The translations under genes and the position numbers were made by a program. From Acidimicrobiia bacterium (GTDB lineage: Bacteria; Actinomycetota; Acidimicrobiia; Acidimicrobiales; Acidimicrobilacustridaceae): a stretch of 5,478 nucleotides of DNA. Within the stretch, counting starts at the first letter, position 1, and each line of letters opens with the position of its first letter. The stretch covers positions 1 to 5,478 of the forward strand of contig JAEMTX010000127.1 of the NCBI GenBank assembly GCA_016462055.1. The letters are read 5' to 3'. This document shows positions 1 to 5,478 of this stretch, piece after piece. Below the pieces are notes generated by a model. The model was not told the DNA's origin and did not search any database. It worked only from the letters and a program-made list of their open reading frames with translations.

Positions 1-294
1 CGGAAGTTGTCACTACTTTCGGGTGGTGAGCGTTCGCTTACTGCTTTGGCCTATTTGTTTGCGGTATTCCGCAGTCGTCCGTCGCCGTTCTACGTGATGG
101 ACGAAGTCGAGGCTGCCCTCGATGATATGAACCTCAGTCGGTTCCTTGGCCTCGTTGCCGAATTCCGTAACGACGCTCAGCTGGTCATCGTGAGCCATCA
201 GAAGCGCACGATGGAAGCTGCCGATTGCCTTTATGGCGTGTCCATGCAGTCGGGTGGTTCGTCGAAGGTGGTTAGCGAAAAGGTGTCTTCGTAA
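1..294 (+). CDS. smc: SMC chromosome partition ATPase, C-terminal end (5' truncated by window)
   Basis: This is the C-terminal part of the ATPase head of the Structural Maintenance of Chromosomes protein, which forms the condensin ring that organises and segregates the chromosome with ScpA/ScpB. The reading frame is open from base 1, so the N-terminal head, coiled coils and hinge lie to the left. Numbering from the first visible codon, the ABC signature LSGGERSLTALA spans residues 6-17, the Walker B strand FYVMDEVEAALDD spans 30-42 with catalytic Glu35 and the D-loop, and the H-loop VIVSHQKRTMEAAD has His66. The final YGVSMQSGGSSKVVSEKV matches the usual SMC end, so the C-terminus is intact. 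Glu where many phyla have Asp (DEVEAALDD rather than DEVDAALDD) is typical of actinobacterial SMC as I recall it. The TAA stop is 9 bases from the stop of the convergent VWA gene. RecN, SbcC and other ABC heads are less likely, because this combination of motifs is specific to SMC. Confidence 0.96.
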   Translation, partial: RKLSLLSGGERSLTALAYLFAVFRSRPSPFYVMDEVEAALDDMNLSRFLGLVAEFRNDAQLVIVSHQKRTMEAADCLYGVSMQSGGSSKVVSEKVSS

Positions 295-298
295 ACGT

Positions 299-316
299 CC
301 GACTTATGGCAGTCGG
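299..316. terminator. weak candidate bidirectional hairpin between convergent genes
   Basis: CCGACT (299-304) and AGTCGG (311-316) form a perfect 6-bp stem around a 6-base loop. It sits exactly where the two converging genes end, and it overlaps the stop codon of the VWA gene. No T-tract follows on either strand, so it is not a classic intrinsic terminator. It could slow polymerase or mark a 3' end, but a stem this short can also arise by chance. Confidence 0.25.
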
Positions 317-1263
317 TTCGACCAAGCCAGTGCCAGCCCTGACGCAATAGCCAGCGTGAGGAACGAGGCCGCAATGAACCATTGGGTGAGTGGCGACTGC
401 CCGTCATCGAATCCAATTGAAGAACCGATCTTTGAATAGACGTCGGTCAACTGGTTCTGTGTGGTCGCTTCGTAGGAATTGCCGCCTGTTTCCTGGGCAA
501 TTGTTTTCAGCGCAGGTGCGTCGACAGGAACGCTGACACTCTGACCATTTGGAAGTGTGACGGTGCCGGTCGCTGTTCCGAAAGCAATCGTTGAAACCGG
601 TACGCCTTCATCAGAGGCGCGCTTTGTTGCGGTTGCATTCGCAGTGCCCATCGTGGTGGTGCCGTCGGAGAGCAACACGATTGCAGCCGGAACCGCAGCG
701 CCATCAGGTGCCGGCGGAACATCGCCGAGTGCATCAAGGCTTGAATTGATTGCGTCGCCAATCGCCGTTCCATCGGCAAGTGGGGCGTTCTGGATTGCAT
801 TCGCAACTTGTTGGCGGTCGGTTGTGGGAGCAACTCGTATTTTCGAGCTACCCGCAAAAGTGACGAGGCCCACATTGAACTGCTTTGGAACATCATCAAG
901 GAATGCGGTGGCAGCGGCCTTTGCTGCTTCGATCCGGCTGGGCTTCACATCGGTTGATTCCATCGACAGCGAAACGTCGAGGGCAAGCATGACCGTGGCG
1001 CGTTCGCGAGGAACTTTCACATCGTGGACTGGCTGGGCAAAGGCGAGCACAAGTGCAGCGAGTGCAAAAAGCTGCACAGCCGCGGCGATATGTCGGCGCC
1101 AACCTGGTCGATTCGGGGCGAGCGATTCGAGCAATGCGAGATTGGTGAAGCGGACTGCGTACCTTGAACGCCGTTTTTGGAACAGGGCGTAGGTGACGCC
1201 TAAGGCGACGACGACAAAAAGCAACAACAGTCGCCACGGACTGAGAAAGGAAATACCCATCAT
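304..1263 (-). CDS. Membrane-anchored VWA-domain protein (BatA / Rv1481-like, UPF0353 type)
   Basis: 319-residue membrane protein with a von Willebrand factor A domain. VWA domains bind a metal ion and mediate protein-protein contacts, and in moxR operons this protein is a likely client or partner of the ATPase. Hydrophobic segments lie at about 9-27, 58-76 and 294-314, which places the VWA domain (about 88-280) between the second and third, probably on the outer face of the membrane. The MIDAS metal site looks complete: Asp96-x-Ser98-x-Ser100 in LALDVSLSM, Thr166 in DGTAIGDAI and Asp200 in LLSDGTT. Length, the NLALLESLAP stretch, PVHDVKVPRERA before the MIDAS, and the NRLP tail all resemble Mycobacterium tuberculosis Rv1481 as I recall it. 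The start is the first of two adjacent ATG codons. It has GGAG 7 bases upstream and overlaps the DUF58 stop as ATGA, so translation is probably coupled. It is the last gene of the operon, with no BatB or TPR gene after it. Confidence 0.93.
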   Translation of the reverse strand: MMGISFLSPWRLLLLFVVVALGVTYALFQKRRSRYAVRFTNLALLESLAPNRPGWRRHIAAAVQLFALAALVLAFAQPVHDVKVPRERATVMLALDVSLSMESTDVKPSRIEAAKAAATAFLDDVPKQFNVGLVTFAGSSKIRVAPTTDRQQVANAIQNAPLADGTAIGDAINSSLDALGDVPPAPDGAAVPAAIVLLSDGTTTMGTANATATKRASDEGVPVSTIAFGTATGTVTLPNGQSVSVPVDAPALKTIAQETGGNSYEATTQNQLTDVYSKIGSSIGFDDGQSPLTQWFIAASFLTLAIASGLALAWSNRLP

Positions 1264-2261
1264 CGGACGGCTCCAGTGGTGAGGGTCGCTCCGGCAATTG
1301 CTCCGACATTTCCAGAGCCATGCGCGGCGGAACGTGACAACGGATCAATGCGGTCACGGCGACGAGATACGAAACGGGCGAGGTCGAGTAACCAATCCCG
1401 GTCAGTGCGAAGTACAAGGTGGTCAGCGCTCGTAGCGCGAATTCGTGATGCGATTCCTGCCCGTTGTTCGGCTGCAGCAAGCGCGTAGCGTTCGCGGAAC
1501 TTTGCATTACCTGTCGGAACTTCAATTTCGTGACCGGTGACGGTGTCATGGAGAACAAGCATTCCGACATCGGGAAGTTCAAGTTCGACTGGGTCAACGA
1601 CTTCGATGCAAAGAACATCGTGGCGAAGAGCCAGGGCTCGCAAGGCCGCATCCCACAGGCCTGGGTCGAGGAAATCCGAGATGACGACGATGAGTCCTCG
1701 CCGCTTTGCGGTGCCGGCAATTCGGCGCAACCCAGCGGTGAGGTCGGTACGACCTGGCTGTGGGTTATCGAGTGCACCGAGTACGCGGCGCAGAAGTGCT
1801 TGCATATGTACGCGGCCCGATCGTGCCGGAATCGGTGGAGATGCGCCAGCGGGTCCGATGGTCATCGCTCCAATTCGGTTACCCGTGCGGGCGGTGAGGA
1901 ATCCTGTTGCCGCTGCGGCCGCAAGCGCGAGGTCGCGCTTTTCGCAGGTTGCGGTGCCGAATGCGAGCGAAGCCGATGCATCAACGAGGATCCACGTTTC
2001 GAGTTCCCGATCGGCGACGCTGTCACGCACGTGGGTCTCGCCGAGTCGGGCGGTCACATTCCAATCGATGCGACGAACGTCGTCACCAGGTTGATAGGCG
2101 CGGATCTCGCCAGGCTCGGAACCGTGCCCGGGGGTGAGCCCGCGGTGGTCGCCTTGTAAGAGTCCGTCGAGTCGGCGGGTGACAGTGATTTCGAGTCGGC
2201 GGAGAATTTCCGCGGCGGGGGTTCCGTCGATTGAGGGAGCCGCCGTTTTTTTGGCGCTCAC
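1260..2261 (-). CDS. DUF58 domain protein (degenerate VWA fold), MoxR partner
   Basis: 333-residue protein of the DUF58 family, almost always encoded next to moxR; the biochemical role is unknown, though a MoxR client or adaptor is the usual proposal. The hallmark is E52-x-R-x-YQPGDDVRRIDW (about 52-67), followed by WNVTARLGETHVRD. A VWA-like core begins at about 89 with ILVDASASLAFG; Asp94, Ser96 and Ser98 form a DxSxS metal-site motif. GRTDLTAGL (170-178) and VVISDFLD (192-199) fit the later metal-site loops. No transmembrane segment is visible, so it should be cytosolic, unlike many longer DUF58 proteins that have two N-terminal helices. The organisation resembles M. tuberculosis Rv1480. 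The GTG start overlaps the moxR stop as GTGA and has no clear Shine-Dalgarno, which points to coupled translation. The C-terminal 30 residues (about 304-333) are low in complexity and Gly/Ala/Thr-rich. Family assignment is secure; function is inferred from neighbours. Confidence 0.95.
   Translation of the reverse strand: MSAKKTAAPSIDGTPAAEILRRLEITVTRRLDGLLQGDHRGLTPGHGSEPGEIRAYQPGDDVRRIDWNVTARLGETHVRDSVADRELETWILVDASASLAFGTATCEKRDLALAAAAATGFLTARTGNRIGAMTIGPAGASPPIPARSGRVHMQALLRRVLGALDNPQPGRTDLTAGLRRIAGTAKRRGLIVVISDFLDPGLWDAALRALALRHDVLCIEVVDPVELELPDVGMLVLHDTVTGHEIEVPTGNAKFRERYALAAAEQRAGIASRIRATSADHLVLRTDRDWLLDLARFVSRRRDRIDPLSRSAAHGSGNVGAIAGATLTTGAVR
1271..1275 (-). promoter_or_regulatory. Ribosome binding site of the VWA gene
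   Basis: On the minus strand TGGAG lies 7 bases upstream of the ATG at 1263. It sits inside the last codons of the DUF58 gene. It favours the first of the two tandem ATG codons (1263 rather than 1260) and shows that the downstream gene can recruit ribosomes itself in addition to coupling through the ATGA overlap. Confidence 0.6.
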
Positions 2262-3301
2262 CGGCCGGCGACGGCGGTCGGGTTCTGCGACGGCGCAATG
2301 ATTGGCGCGTGCACGGTCGACAGGATGCGGGCGAGGATCTGCTCGACCGAGAGTCCCTGCGCCAGCGCTTCATAGGACGGCACCACACGGTGACGCAGTA
2401 CATCGGGTGCGATATCGAAAATGTCCTGGGGCAAGACATACGCGCGACCCCTCATGAGGGCGAGGGCCCGTCCGCCGGCGACGAGACCGAGCGATGCTCG
2501 CGGACTTCCGCCCCAAGAGATGAGTTCGGCAAGTTCCGGAAGCCCGTATGCGGCCGGTTCGCGAGTGGCGAGGACAAGGCGAACCGCGTAATCGGCTACG
2601 GCAGGCGCAATATGCACAGCGTCGCATGATTTCTGCAGCTCAATGAGTTGTTCGAGACTCAGAATTTGCTGAGCCTTTGGTGCTCCCGCGCTCATCCGGG
2701 CCACGATCTGTGCTTCCTCTGCTGCTGTTGGGTAACCGACAACAACCTTCATGAGGAATCGATCGCGCTGTGCCTCCGGGAGTGGATAGACGCCTTCGCT
2801 CTCGATGGGGTTTTGTGTGGCGAGCACCAAGAACGGTTCGGGAACCTTCTTCGTGGTGCCGGCGATTGAAACCTGGTGCTCAGCCATGACTTCGAGAAGT
2901 GCTGACTGCACCTTCGCTGGAGCGCGGTTGATTTCATCGGCCAACACGATGTTGGCGAACACTGGACCCCATTCAATATCGAACGATTCATTCGACGCGC
3001 GGAAAATTCGTGTGCCGACAAGGTCGGCGGGGAGAAGGTCGGGCGTGAACTGCAGCCTGTTGTAATCGCCCCCGATCACTGTCGCGAGCGTTTCGACCGC
3101 AAGTGTCTTCGCTAGGCCAGGAACGCCCTCGAGAAGCACGTGGCCCCGAGCGAGGAGCCCTACGAAGAGGCGCTCGATGGCGCGGTCTTGACCCACGATG
3201 ACTTTCTTCATCTCCATGAGCGCCGATTCAAGAAGAGCGGCCTCGGCGGCGGTCGCGGCCACAGGTTCGTTGGAAACTGGGGGGAAGGGCTGATCTGACA
3301 T
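2258..3301 (-). CDS. moxR: MoxR-family AAA+ ATPase
   Basis: 347-residue cytosolic AAA+ ATPase of the MoxR family, chaperone-like machines that use ATP to mature or remodel partner complexes, often ones with VWA domains. Motifs in order: Walker A EGVPGLAKT (58-66, Lys65), the family stretch LQFTPDLLPADLVGTRIF (83-100), Walker B IVLADEINRAP (118-128, Asp122-Glu123), sensor 1 LATQNPIE (160-167, Asn164), arginine-finger region PEAQRDRF (175-182), and sensor 2 GGSPRAS (264-270, Arg268). The helical lid follows to about 330. All catalytic positions are present. I chose the ATG at 3301 because AGGAG lies 6 bases upstream. The frame stays open to a TTG at 3451, with another ATG at 3355 (MTATHNSP...) that lacks a ribosome site, so a Pro/Thr-rich N-terminal extension of 18 residues cannot be excluded. 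It is the first gene of the operon and overlaps DUF58 by 4 bases. Closest remembered relative: MoxR1 (Rv1479) of M. tuberculosis. Confidence 0.96.
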   Translation of the reverse strand: MSDQPFPPVSNEPVAATAAEAALLESALMEMKKVIVGQDRAIERLFVGLLARGHVLLEGVPGLAKTLAVETLATVIGGDYNRLQFTPDLLPADLVGTRIFRASNESFDIEWGPVFANIVLADEINRAPAKVQSALLEVMAEHQVSIAGTTKKVPEPFLVLATQNPIESEGVYPLPEAQRDRFLMKVVVGYPTAAEEAQIVARMSAGAPKAQQILSLEQLIELQKSCDAVHIAPAVADYAVRLVLATREPAAYGLPELAELISWGGSPRASLGLVAGGRALALMRGRAYVLPQDIFDIAPDVLRHRVVPSYEALAQGLSVEQILARILSTVHAPIIAPSQNPTAVAGR

Positions 3302-3307
3302 CGGGGG

Positions 3308-3312
3308 CTCCT
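3308..3312 (-). promoter_or_regulatory. Ribosome binding site of moxR
   Basis: On the minus strand AGGAG lies 6 bases before the ATG at 3301. It is the best Shine-Dalgarno match in the intergenic region and decides the moxR start against the in-frame upstream candidates at 3355 (ATG) and 3451 (TTG). Confidence 0.7.
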
Positions 3313-3365
3313 GGACAGGATTTGTGGACGTTGGGGAGTTATGAGTGGCAGTCATGGTGGGAAGG

Positions 3366-3380
3366 GGACCACAGTGGACC
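3366..3380. repeat. Imperfect inverted repeat, possible operator of the moxR promoter
   Basis: GGACCAC (3366-3372) and GTGGACC (3374-3380) flank a single central base. The arms pair at 6 of 7 positions, with a perfect CCAC/GTGG core. The repeat lies right at and after the predicted moxR transcription start, where a bound repressor would block initiation. It could be a dimeric-regulator site or coincidence; nothing identifies the binding protein. Confidence 0.3.
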
Positions 3381-3387
3381 GAAGGAC

Positions 3388-3416
3388 ACCATAAAGCCGA
3401 GCGGAAGCCTTGTCGC
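3388..3416 (-). promoter_or_regulatory. Candidate sigma-70-type promoter of the moxR operon
   Basis: Reading the minus strand, GCGACA (3416-3411) resembles the TTGACA −35 box (4 of 6), followed after 17 bases by TATGGT (3393-3388), which fits the actinobacterial −10 pattern TANNNT. Transcription would begin near 3381, giving a leader of about 80 bases before the moxR ATG. Position and spacing are good, but the match is by eye and short motifs like these occur by chance. Confidence 0.42.
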
Positions 3417-3473
3417 CGGCCGATTGGGGCCATGACGTTCCCCGAGTGCAAGGGATGGGGGAGTCGGGGGCGG

Positions 3474-3479
3474 TACCGT
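3474..3479 (+). promoter_or_regulatory. Candidate −10 box for a leaderless response-regulator mRNA
   Basis: TACCGT fits TANNNT and ends 7 bases before the GTG at 3487, so transcription would start at or next to the start codon. No Shine-Dalgarno sequence lies at a usable distance, which agrees with a leaderless transcript, a common mode in actinobacteria. No convincing −35 box is visible; that place is filled by a G-rich tract. The box is embedded in the 8-base palindrome CGGTACCG (3471-3478). Confidence 0.5.
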
Positions 3480-3486
3480 CAACACC

Positions 3487-4161
3487 GTGCGAGTGCTCGT
3501 AGTTGATGACGAAGTGGAGCTGGCCGAGGCGGTGGCTCGTGGTTTGCGCCGTGAGGGTTACGCGGTCGATGTCTCGAACGATGGGTCCGATGCACTCGAC
3601 AAAGTCATGATCAATACCTACGACTTGCTGTGTCTAGATATCACCATGCCCGGCACCGACGGCCGTGAAGTTTGTCGCAAAGTTCGAGCAACAGCGGATC
3701 CCCAGCCGCGAATCCTCATGCTTACCGCCCGCGACGGTCTTGATGATCGAGTGTCGGGTCTTGATGACGGTGCTGATGATTATTTGGTCAAACCGTTTGC
3801 ATTCCCCGAGCTTCTCGCTCGCGTTCGGTCATTACTTCGTCGTGACTCTCGGGCGGTTTCTGCGGTGACGGTCGTTGGTGAACTCGAACTCGACGATGCA
3901 CGACACGAGGCAAAGCGTGGAATTCGTCGTCTCGACCTCACTGCCAAAGAATTCGCCTTACTTCGCTATTTCATGCTCCACGCCGGTGAAGTCATTTCAC
4001 AAGAGGAATTGCTTGAGCATGTATGGGACGAACACGCAGATCCGTTTACAAATACCGTGCGCGTCACCGTCGGAACGCTTCGCCGCAAGGTTTCTCTTGA
4101 TGGCGAAACTCCGCTTATCGAGACGCTCATCGGTTCTGGATACCGGTTGCTCGACCCGTGA
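3487..4161 (+). CDS. OmpR/PhoB-family response regulator (CutR-like)
   Basis: 224-residue transcription factor of a two-component system. The receiver domain (about 1-115) has the acidic pair Asp7-Asp8, phosphoacceptor Asp51 in LCLDITMPGTDG, Thr80 in MLTARDG, Tyr99, and Lys102 in LVKPFAFPELLARVR. After a short linker, the winged-helix DNA-binding domain (about 126-223) shows LDLTAKEFALLRYFMLHAGEVISQEELLEHVW and ends in the wing IETLIGSGYRL. The segment WDEHADPFTNTVRVTVGTLRRK is close to the equivalent part of Streptomyces CutR as I remember it, so it belongs to or near that branch, which is linked to envelope and redox or copper responses. The target genes here are unknown. All phosphorylation residues are present, so it should be active. 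The start is GTG at 3487, since the receiver begins directly there (MRVLVVDDE) and a −10 box fits a leaderless message. It overlaps the kinase gene by 4 bases (GTGA). Confidence 0.95.
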   Translation: MRVLVVDDEVELAEAVARGLRREGYAVDVSNDGSDALDKVMINTYDLLCLDITMPGTDGREVCRKVRATADPQPRILMLTARDGLDDRVSGLDDGADDYLVKPFAFPELLARVRSLLRRDSRAVSAVTVVGELELDDARHEAKRGIRRLDLTAKEFALLRYFMLHAGEVISQEELLEHVWDEHADPFTNTVRVTVGTLRRKVSLDGETPLIETLIGSGYRLLDP

Positions 4162-5456
4162 TTGACCCGCACGTTCCACCGCCAGCGCACGATCCGCTCG
4201 AGGTCAAGATTGAGCAAACGCGCTCGACAAGCACGGTTCGGACGCGTTTGCATTCACGTTCGCACCGGGCCTCGAGCCGCCTTCCTTCGTGGATGGGTTC
4301 GATCCGCTTCCGGCTCACTGCGGTGTGGTCGATTCTTGTCTTCGGGCTGGCTGCACTCGTTGTGGGCGGCATCTACTTAGGCCTTCAATATTCGCTAAAA
4401 AATCAAAAGATTTCGGCGATGGCATTTCAAGTTGGCGGCATCACATTCATCCAGCCTGATCAAGCTCAATTGGTTCAGCGGGCGGTCAACGAACGAGCGC
4501 TCGATGCGCTGCGGGTCTATTCATTCTGGGCCTTGTTGGCGCTCTTCTTCCTCAGTCTGATTGTTGGTTGGATTGTGAGCGGTCGATTGCTTCGTCCTCT
4601 TGGTGAAATCTCAAACTCGGTTCGTGAGATTCAAGCGAGCGATCTCAAACAGCGAATTGATCTTGGCGGTCCGAATGATGAACTACGACAACTGGCAGAC
4701 ACGTTCGACGACATGCTCGGTCGTCTCGATGAAGCGTTCGAAGGTCAGCGACAGTTCATTCATGAAGCAAGTCATGAATTGCGAAACCCACTGGCCGTTA
4801 TCCGGACAAATCTCGAAGTAACCCTGGCCGATCCCGACGCCAGTGCTGAGGAACTACGACACGCAGCCGAAGTGGTGGAGCGATCATCTGAACGCATGGC
4901 GCGGTTGGTCGATGACTTGCTCGTCTACGCCCGGAAGGGAACGCTTTCGCTCGAACGCGATCCAGTTGACCTCGCGTTGCTCGTCAATGAGGCCGCGGAA
5001 GAATTCACCGCACCCGCAATGGCGGCAGGTGTTCATCTTGTTCATCATGCGCCCGGTGATTTGTGGGTAGTGGGCGATCGTCTTGCTCTGCGCCAGGCGC
5101 TTGGCAATCTTTTAGCCAATGCCATCCGGTATTCACCCGAAGGCACCACAGTTCGGCTTCGAGGTGGCCTCGAAGGGCCATGGGCGTGGATGGCTGTTGA
5201 AGATCAGGGTCCGGGGATTGACCTTGTTGACCAAGATCGAGTGTTCCAGCGTTTCTGGCGAGGCGACTTACGAGAGGGGCGCGAACAAGGACGCAGTGGA
5301 CTGGGCTTGACGATTGTTCGTCAGATCGCTGAAGCCCATGGAGGCGAGGTCAAGCTCGTTTCACAGGTCGATCATGGCTCGGCATTCGCACTCTGGCTTC
5401 CGGCGCTCGCCCCGACGCGACCTTCACCACCGTCACCCGTCAACTCAGTGATCTAG
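4158..5456 (+). CDS. Membrane sensor histidine kinase (HAMP–HisKA–HATPase_c)
   Basis: 432-residue sensor kinase, the cognate partner of the upstream regulator. The first 45 residues are cytosolic, Arg/Ser-rich and probably disordered. Transmembrane helices lie at about 54-76 and 121-142, enclosing a short outer loop of about 45 residues with no recognisable sensor fold. A HAMP linker follows (about 140-193, LLRPLGEISNSV). The HisKA helix pair carries the phosphorylated His206 in FIHEASHELRNPLAVIR; Glu207 and Asn210 form the ExxN motif tied to phosphatase activity. The ATP-binding domain has the N-box (GNLLANAIRYSPEG, Asn321), D-box DQGPGI (349-354), F-box FQRFWR (363-368) and G2-box GRSGLGLTIV (378-387), so it appears fully active. 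The GTG start overlaps the regulator stop as GTGA; no Shine-Dalgarno is visible, hence coupled translation. The first in-frame ATG (codon 46) would drop only the disordered tail, so a shorter form is possible. The C-terminus ends in a Pro/Ser-rich tail. Confidence 0.94.
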   Translation: MIDPHVPPPAHDPLEVKIEQTRSTSTVRTRLHSRSHRASSRLPSWMGSIRFRLTAVWSILVFGLAALVVGGIYLGLQYSLKNQKISAMAFQVGGITFIQPDQAQLVQRAVNERALDALRVYSFWALLALFFLSLIVGWIVSGRLLRPLGEISNSVREIQASDLKQRIDLGGPNDELRQLADTFDDMLGRLDEAFEGQRQFIHEASHELRNPLAVIRTNLEVTLADPDASAEELRHAAEVVERSSERMARLVDDLLVYARKGTLSLERDPVDLALLVNEAAEEFTAPAMAAGVHLVHHAPGDLWVVGDRLALRQALGNLLANAIRYSPEGTTVRLRGGLEGPWAWMAVEDQGPGIDLVDQDRVFQRFWRGDLREGREQGRSGLGLTIVRQIAEAHGGEVKLVSQVDHGSAFALWLPALAPTRPSPPSPVNSVI

Positions 5457-5478
5457 TGGAGGGCGCACCCAAGCGAAC

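Noticed and set aside
557..1192. 211-codon open frame on the + strand, antisense to the VWA gene
   Set aside because: The predicted protein is Ala/Ser/Val-rich with no domain. The minus-strand frame carries a complete VWA domain with MIDAS, so this is a shadow frame.
896..1777. 293-codon minus-strand frame crossing the DUF58/VWA junction
   Set aside because: It is out of frame with both real genes and is Arg/Ser/Pro-rich, typical of a shifted frame in GC-rich DNA.
1464..2159. 231-codon open frame on the + strand, antisense to the DUF58 gene
   Set aside because: It has no recognisable motif, no ribosome site tied to the start, and lies wholly inside a well-supported DUF58 gene on the other strand.
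3302..3451. N-terminal extension of moxR to the TTG at 3451
   Set aside because: It would cover the predicted promoter and has no Shine-Dalgarno, whereas the ATG at 3301 has AGGAG at good spacing. The ATG at 3355 remains a weak alternative.
3487..5456. Idea that the two-component system is a copper sensor because of CutR-like residues
   Set aside because: The similarity covers the DNA-binding domain of the regulator only. The kinase loop has no Cys, His or Met cluster for metal binding, so no ligand is assigned.
5456..5478. Possible GTG start of a further gene overlapping the kinase stop (TAGTG), and a GGAGGG at 5458-5463
   Set aside because: Only seven codons are visible from the GTG and nothing identifies a product. 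The GGAGGG has no start codon within the following 15 bases, so it cannot be assigned.
1..5478. Search for CRISPR arrays, tRNA/rRNA genes, insertion sequences, attachment sites and toxin–antitoxin pairs
   Set aside because: No tandem spaced repeats, terminal inverted repeats, transposase motifs or RNA gene signatures were seen. Nearly all bases are explained by six genes and one 185-base intergenic region.

Overview
The window looks like chromosomal DNA from an actinobacterium, possibly of the class Acidimicrobiia. The evidence is moderately high GC by eye, frequent GTG starts, and a leaderless-type promoter. In addition, the truncated SMC tail carries the actinobacterial Walker B wording MDEVEAALDD, and there is a moxR–DUF58–VWA gene set that closely resembles (from memory) the mycobacterial moxR1–Rv1480–Rv1481 set. 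The lineage is an inference; no rRNA or other marker is present. I see no mobile element, CRISPR array, tRNA, rRNA or riboswitch.

Layout. (1) Bases 1-294, + strand: the last 97 codons of smc, cut by the window edge. (2) Bases 304-3301, − strand: a tight three-gene operon read right to left, moxR (AAA+ ATPase), a DUF58 protein, and a membrane-anchored VWA (BatA-like) protein. The genes are joined by 4-base GTGA and ATGA stop/start overlaps. The operon converges on smc with only 9 bases between the stop codons. (3) Bases 3302-3486: a 185-base divergent intergenic region with a candidate promoter for each direction, a G-rich tract and an imperfect inverted repeat. (4) Bases 3487-5456, + strand: an OmpR/PhoB-type response regulator followed by its HAMP/HisKA histidine kinase, again joined by a GTGA overlap. 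(5) The last 22 bases hold no gene that can be called.

How the genes work together. MoxR ATPases act as chaperone-like remodellers of VWA-domain clients. The DUF58 protein (degenerate VWA, cytosolic) and the BatA-like protein (VWA domain on the outer face of the membrane) are the expected partners, and such operons are linked to envelope integrity and stress. The divergent two-component system is of a type that senses envelope conditions, and its regulator resembles the CutR branch of Streptomyces. Sharing one promoter region raises the possibility that the system controls the moxR operon as well as itself. That is inference from position only.

The families are all known. The less ordinary points are in the divergent control region and in the compact, BatB-less form of the operon. 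I did not find a convincing undescribed system.
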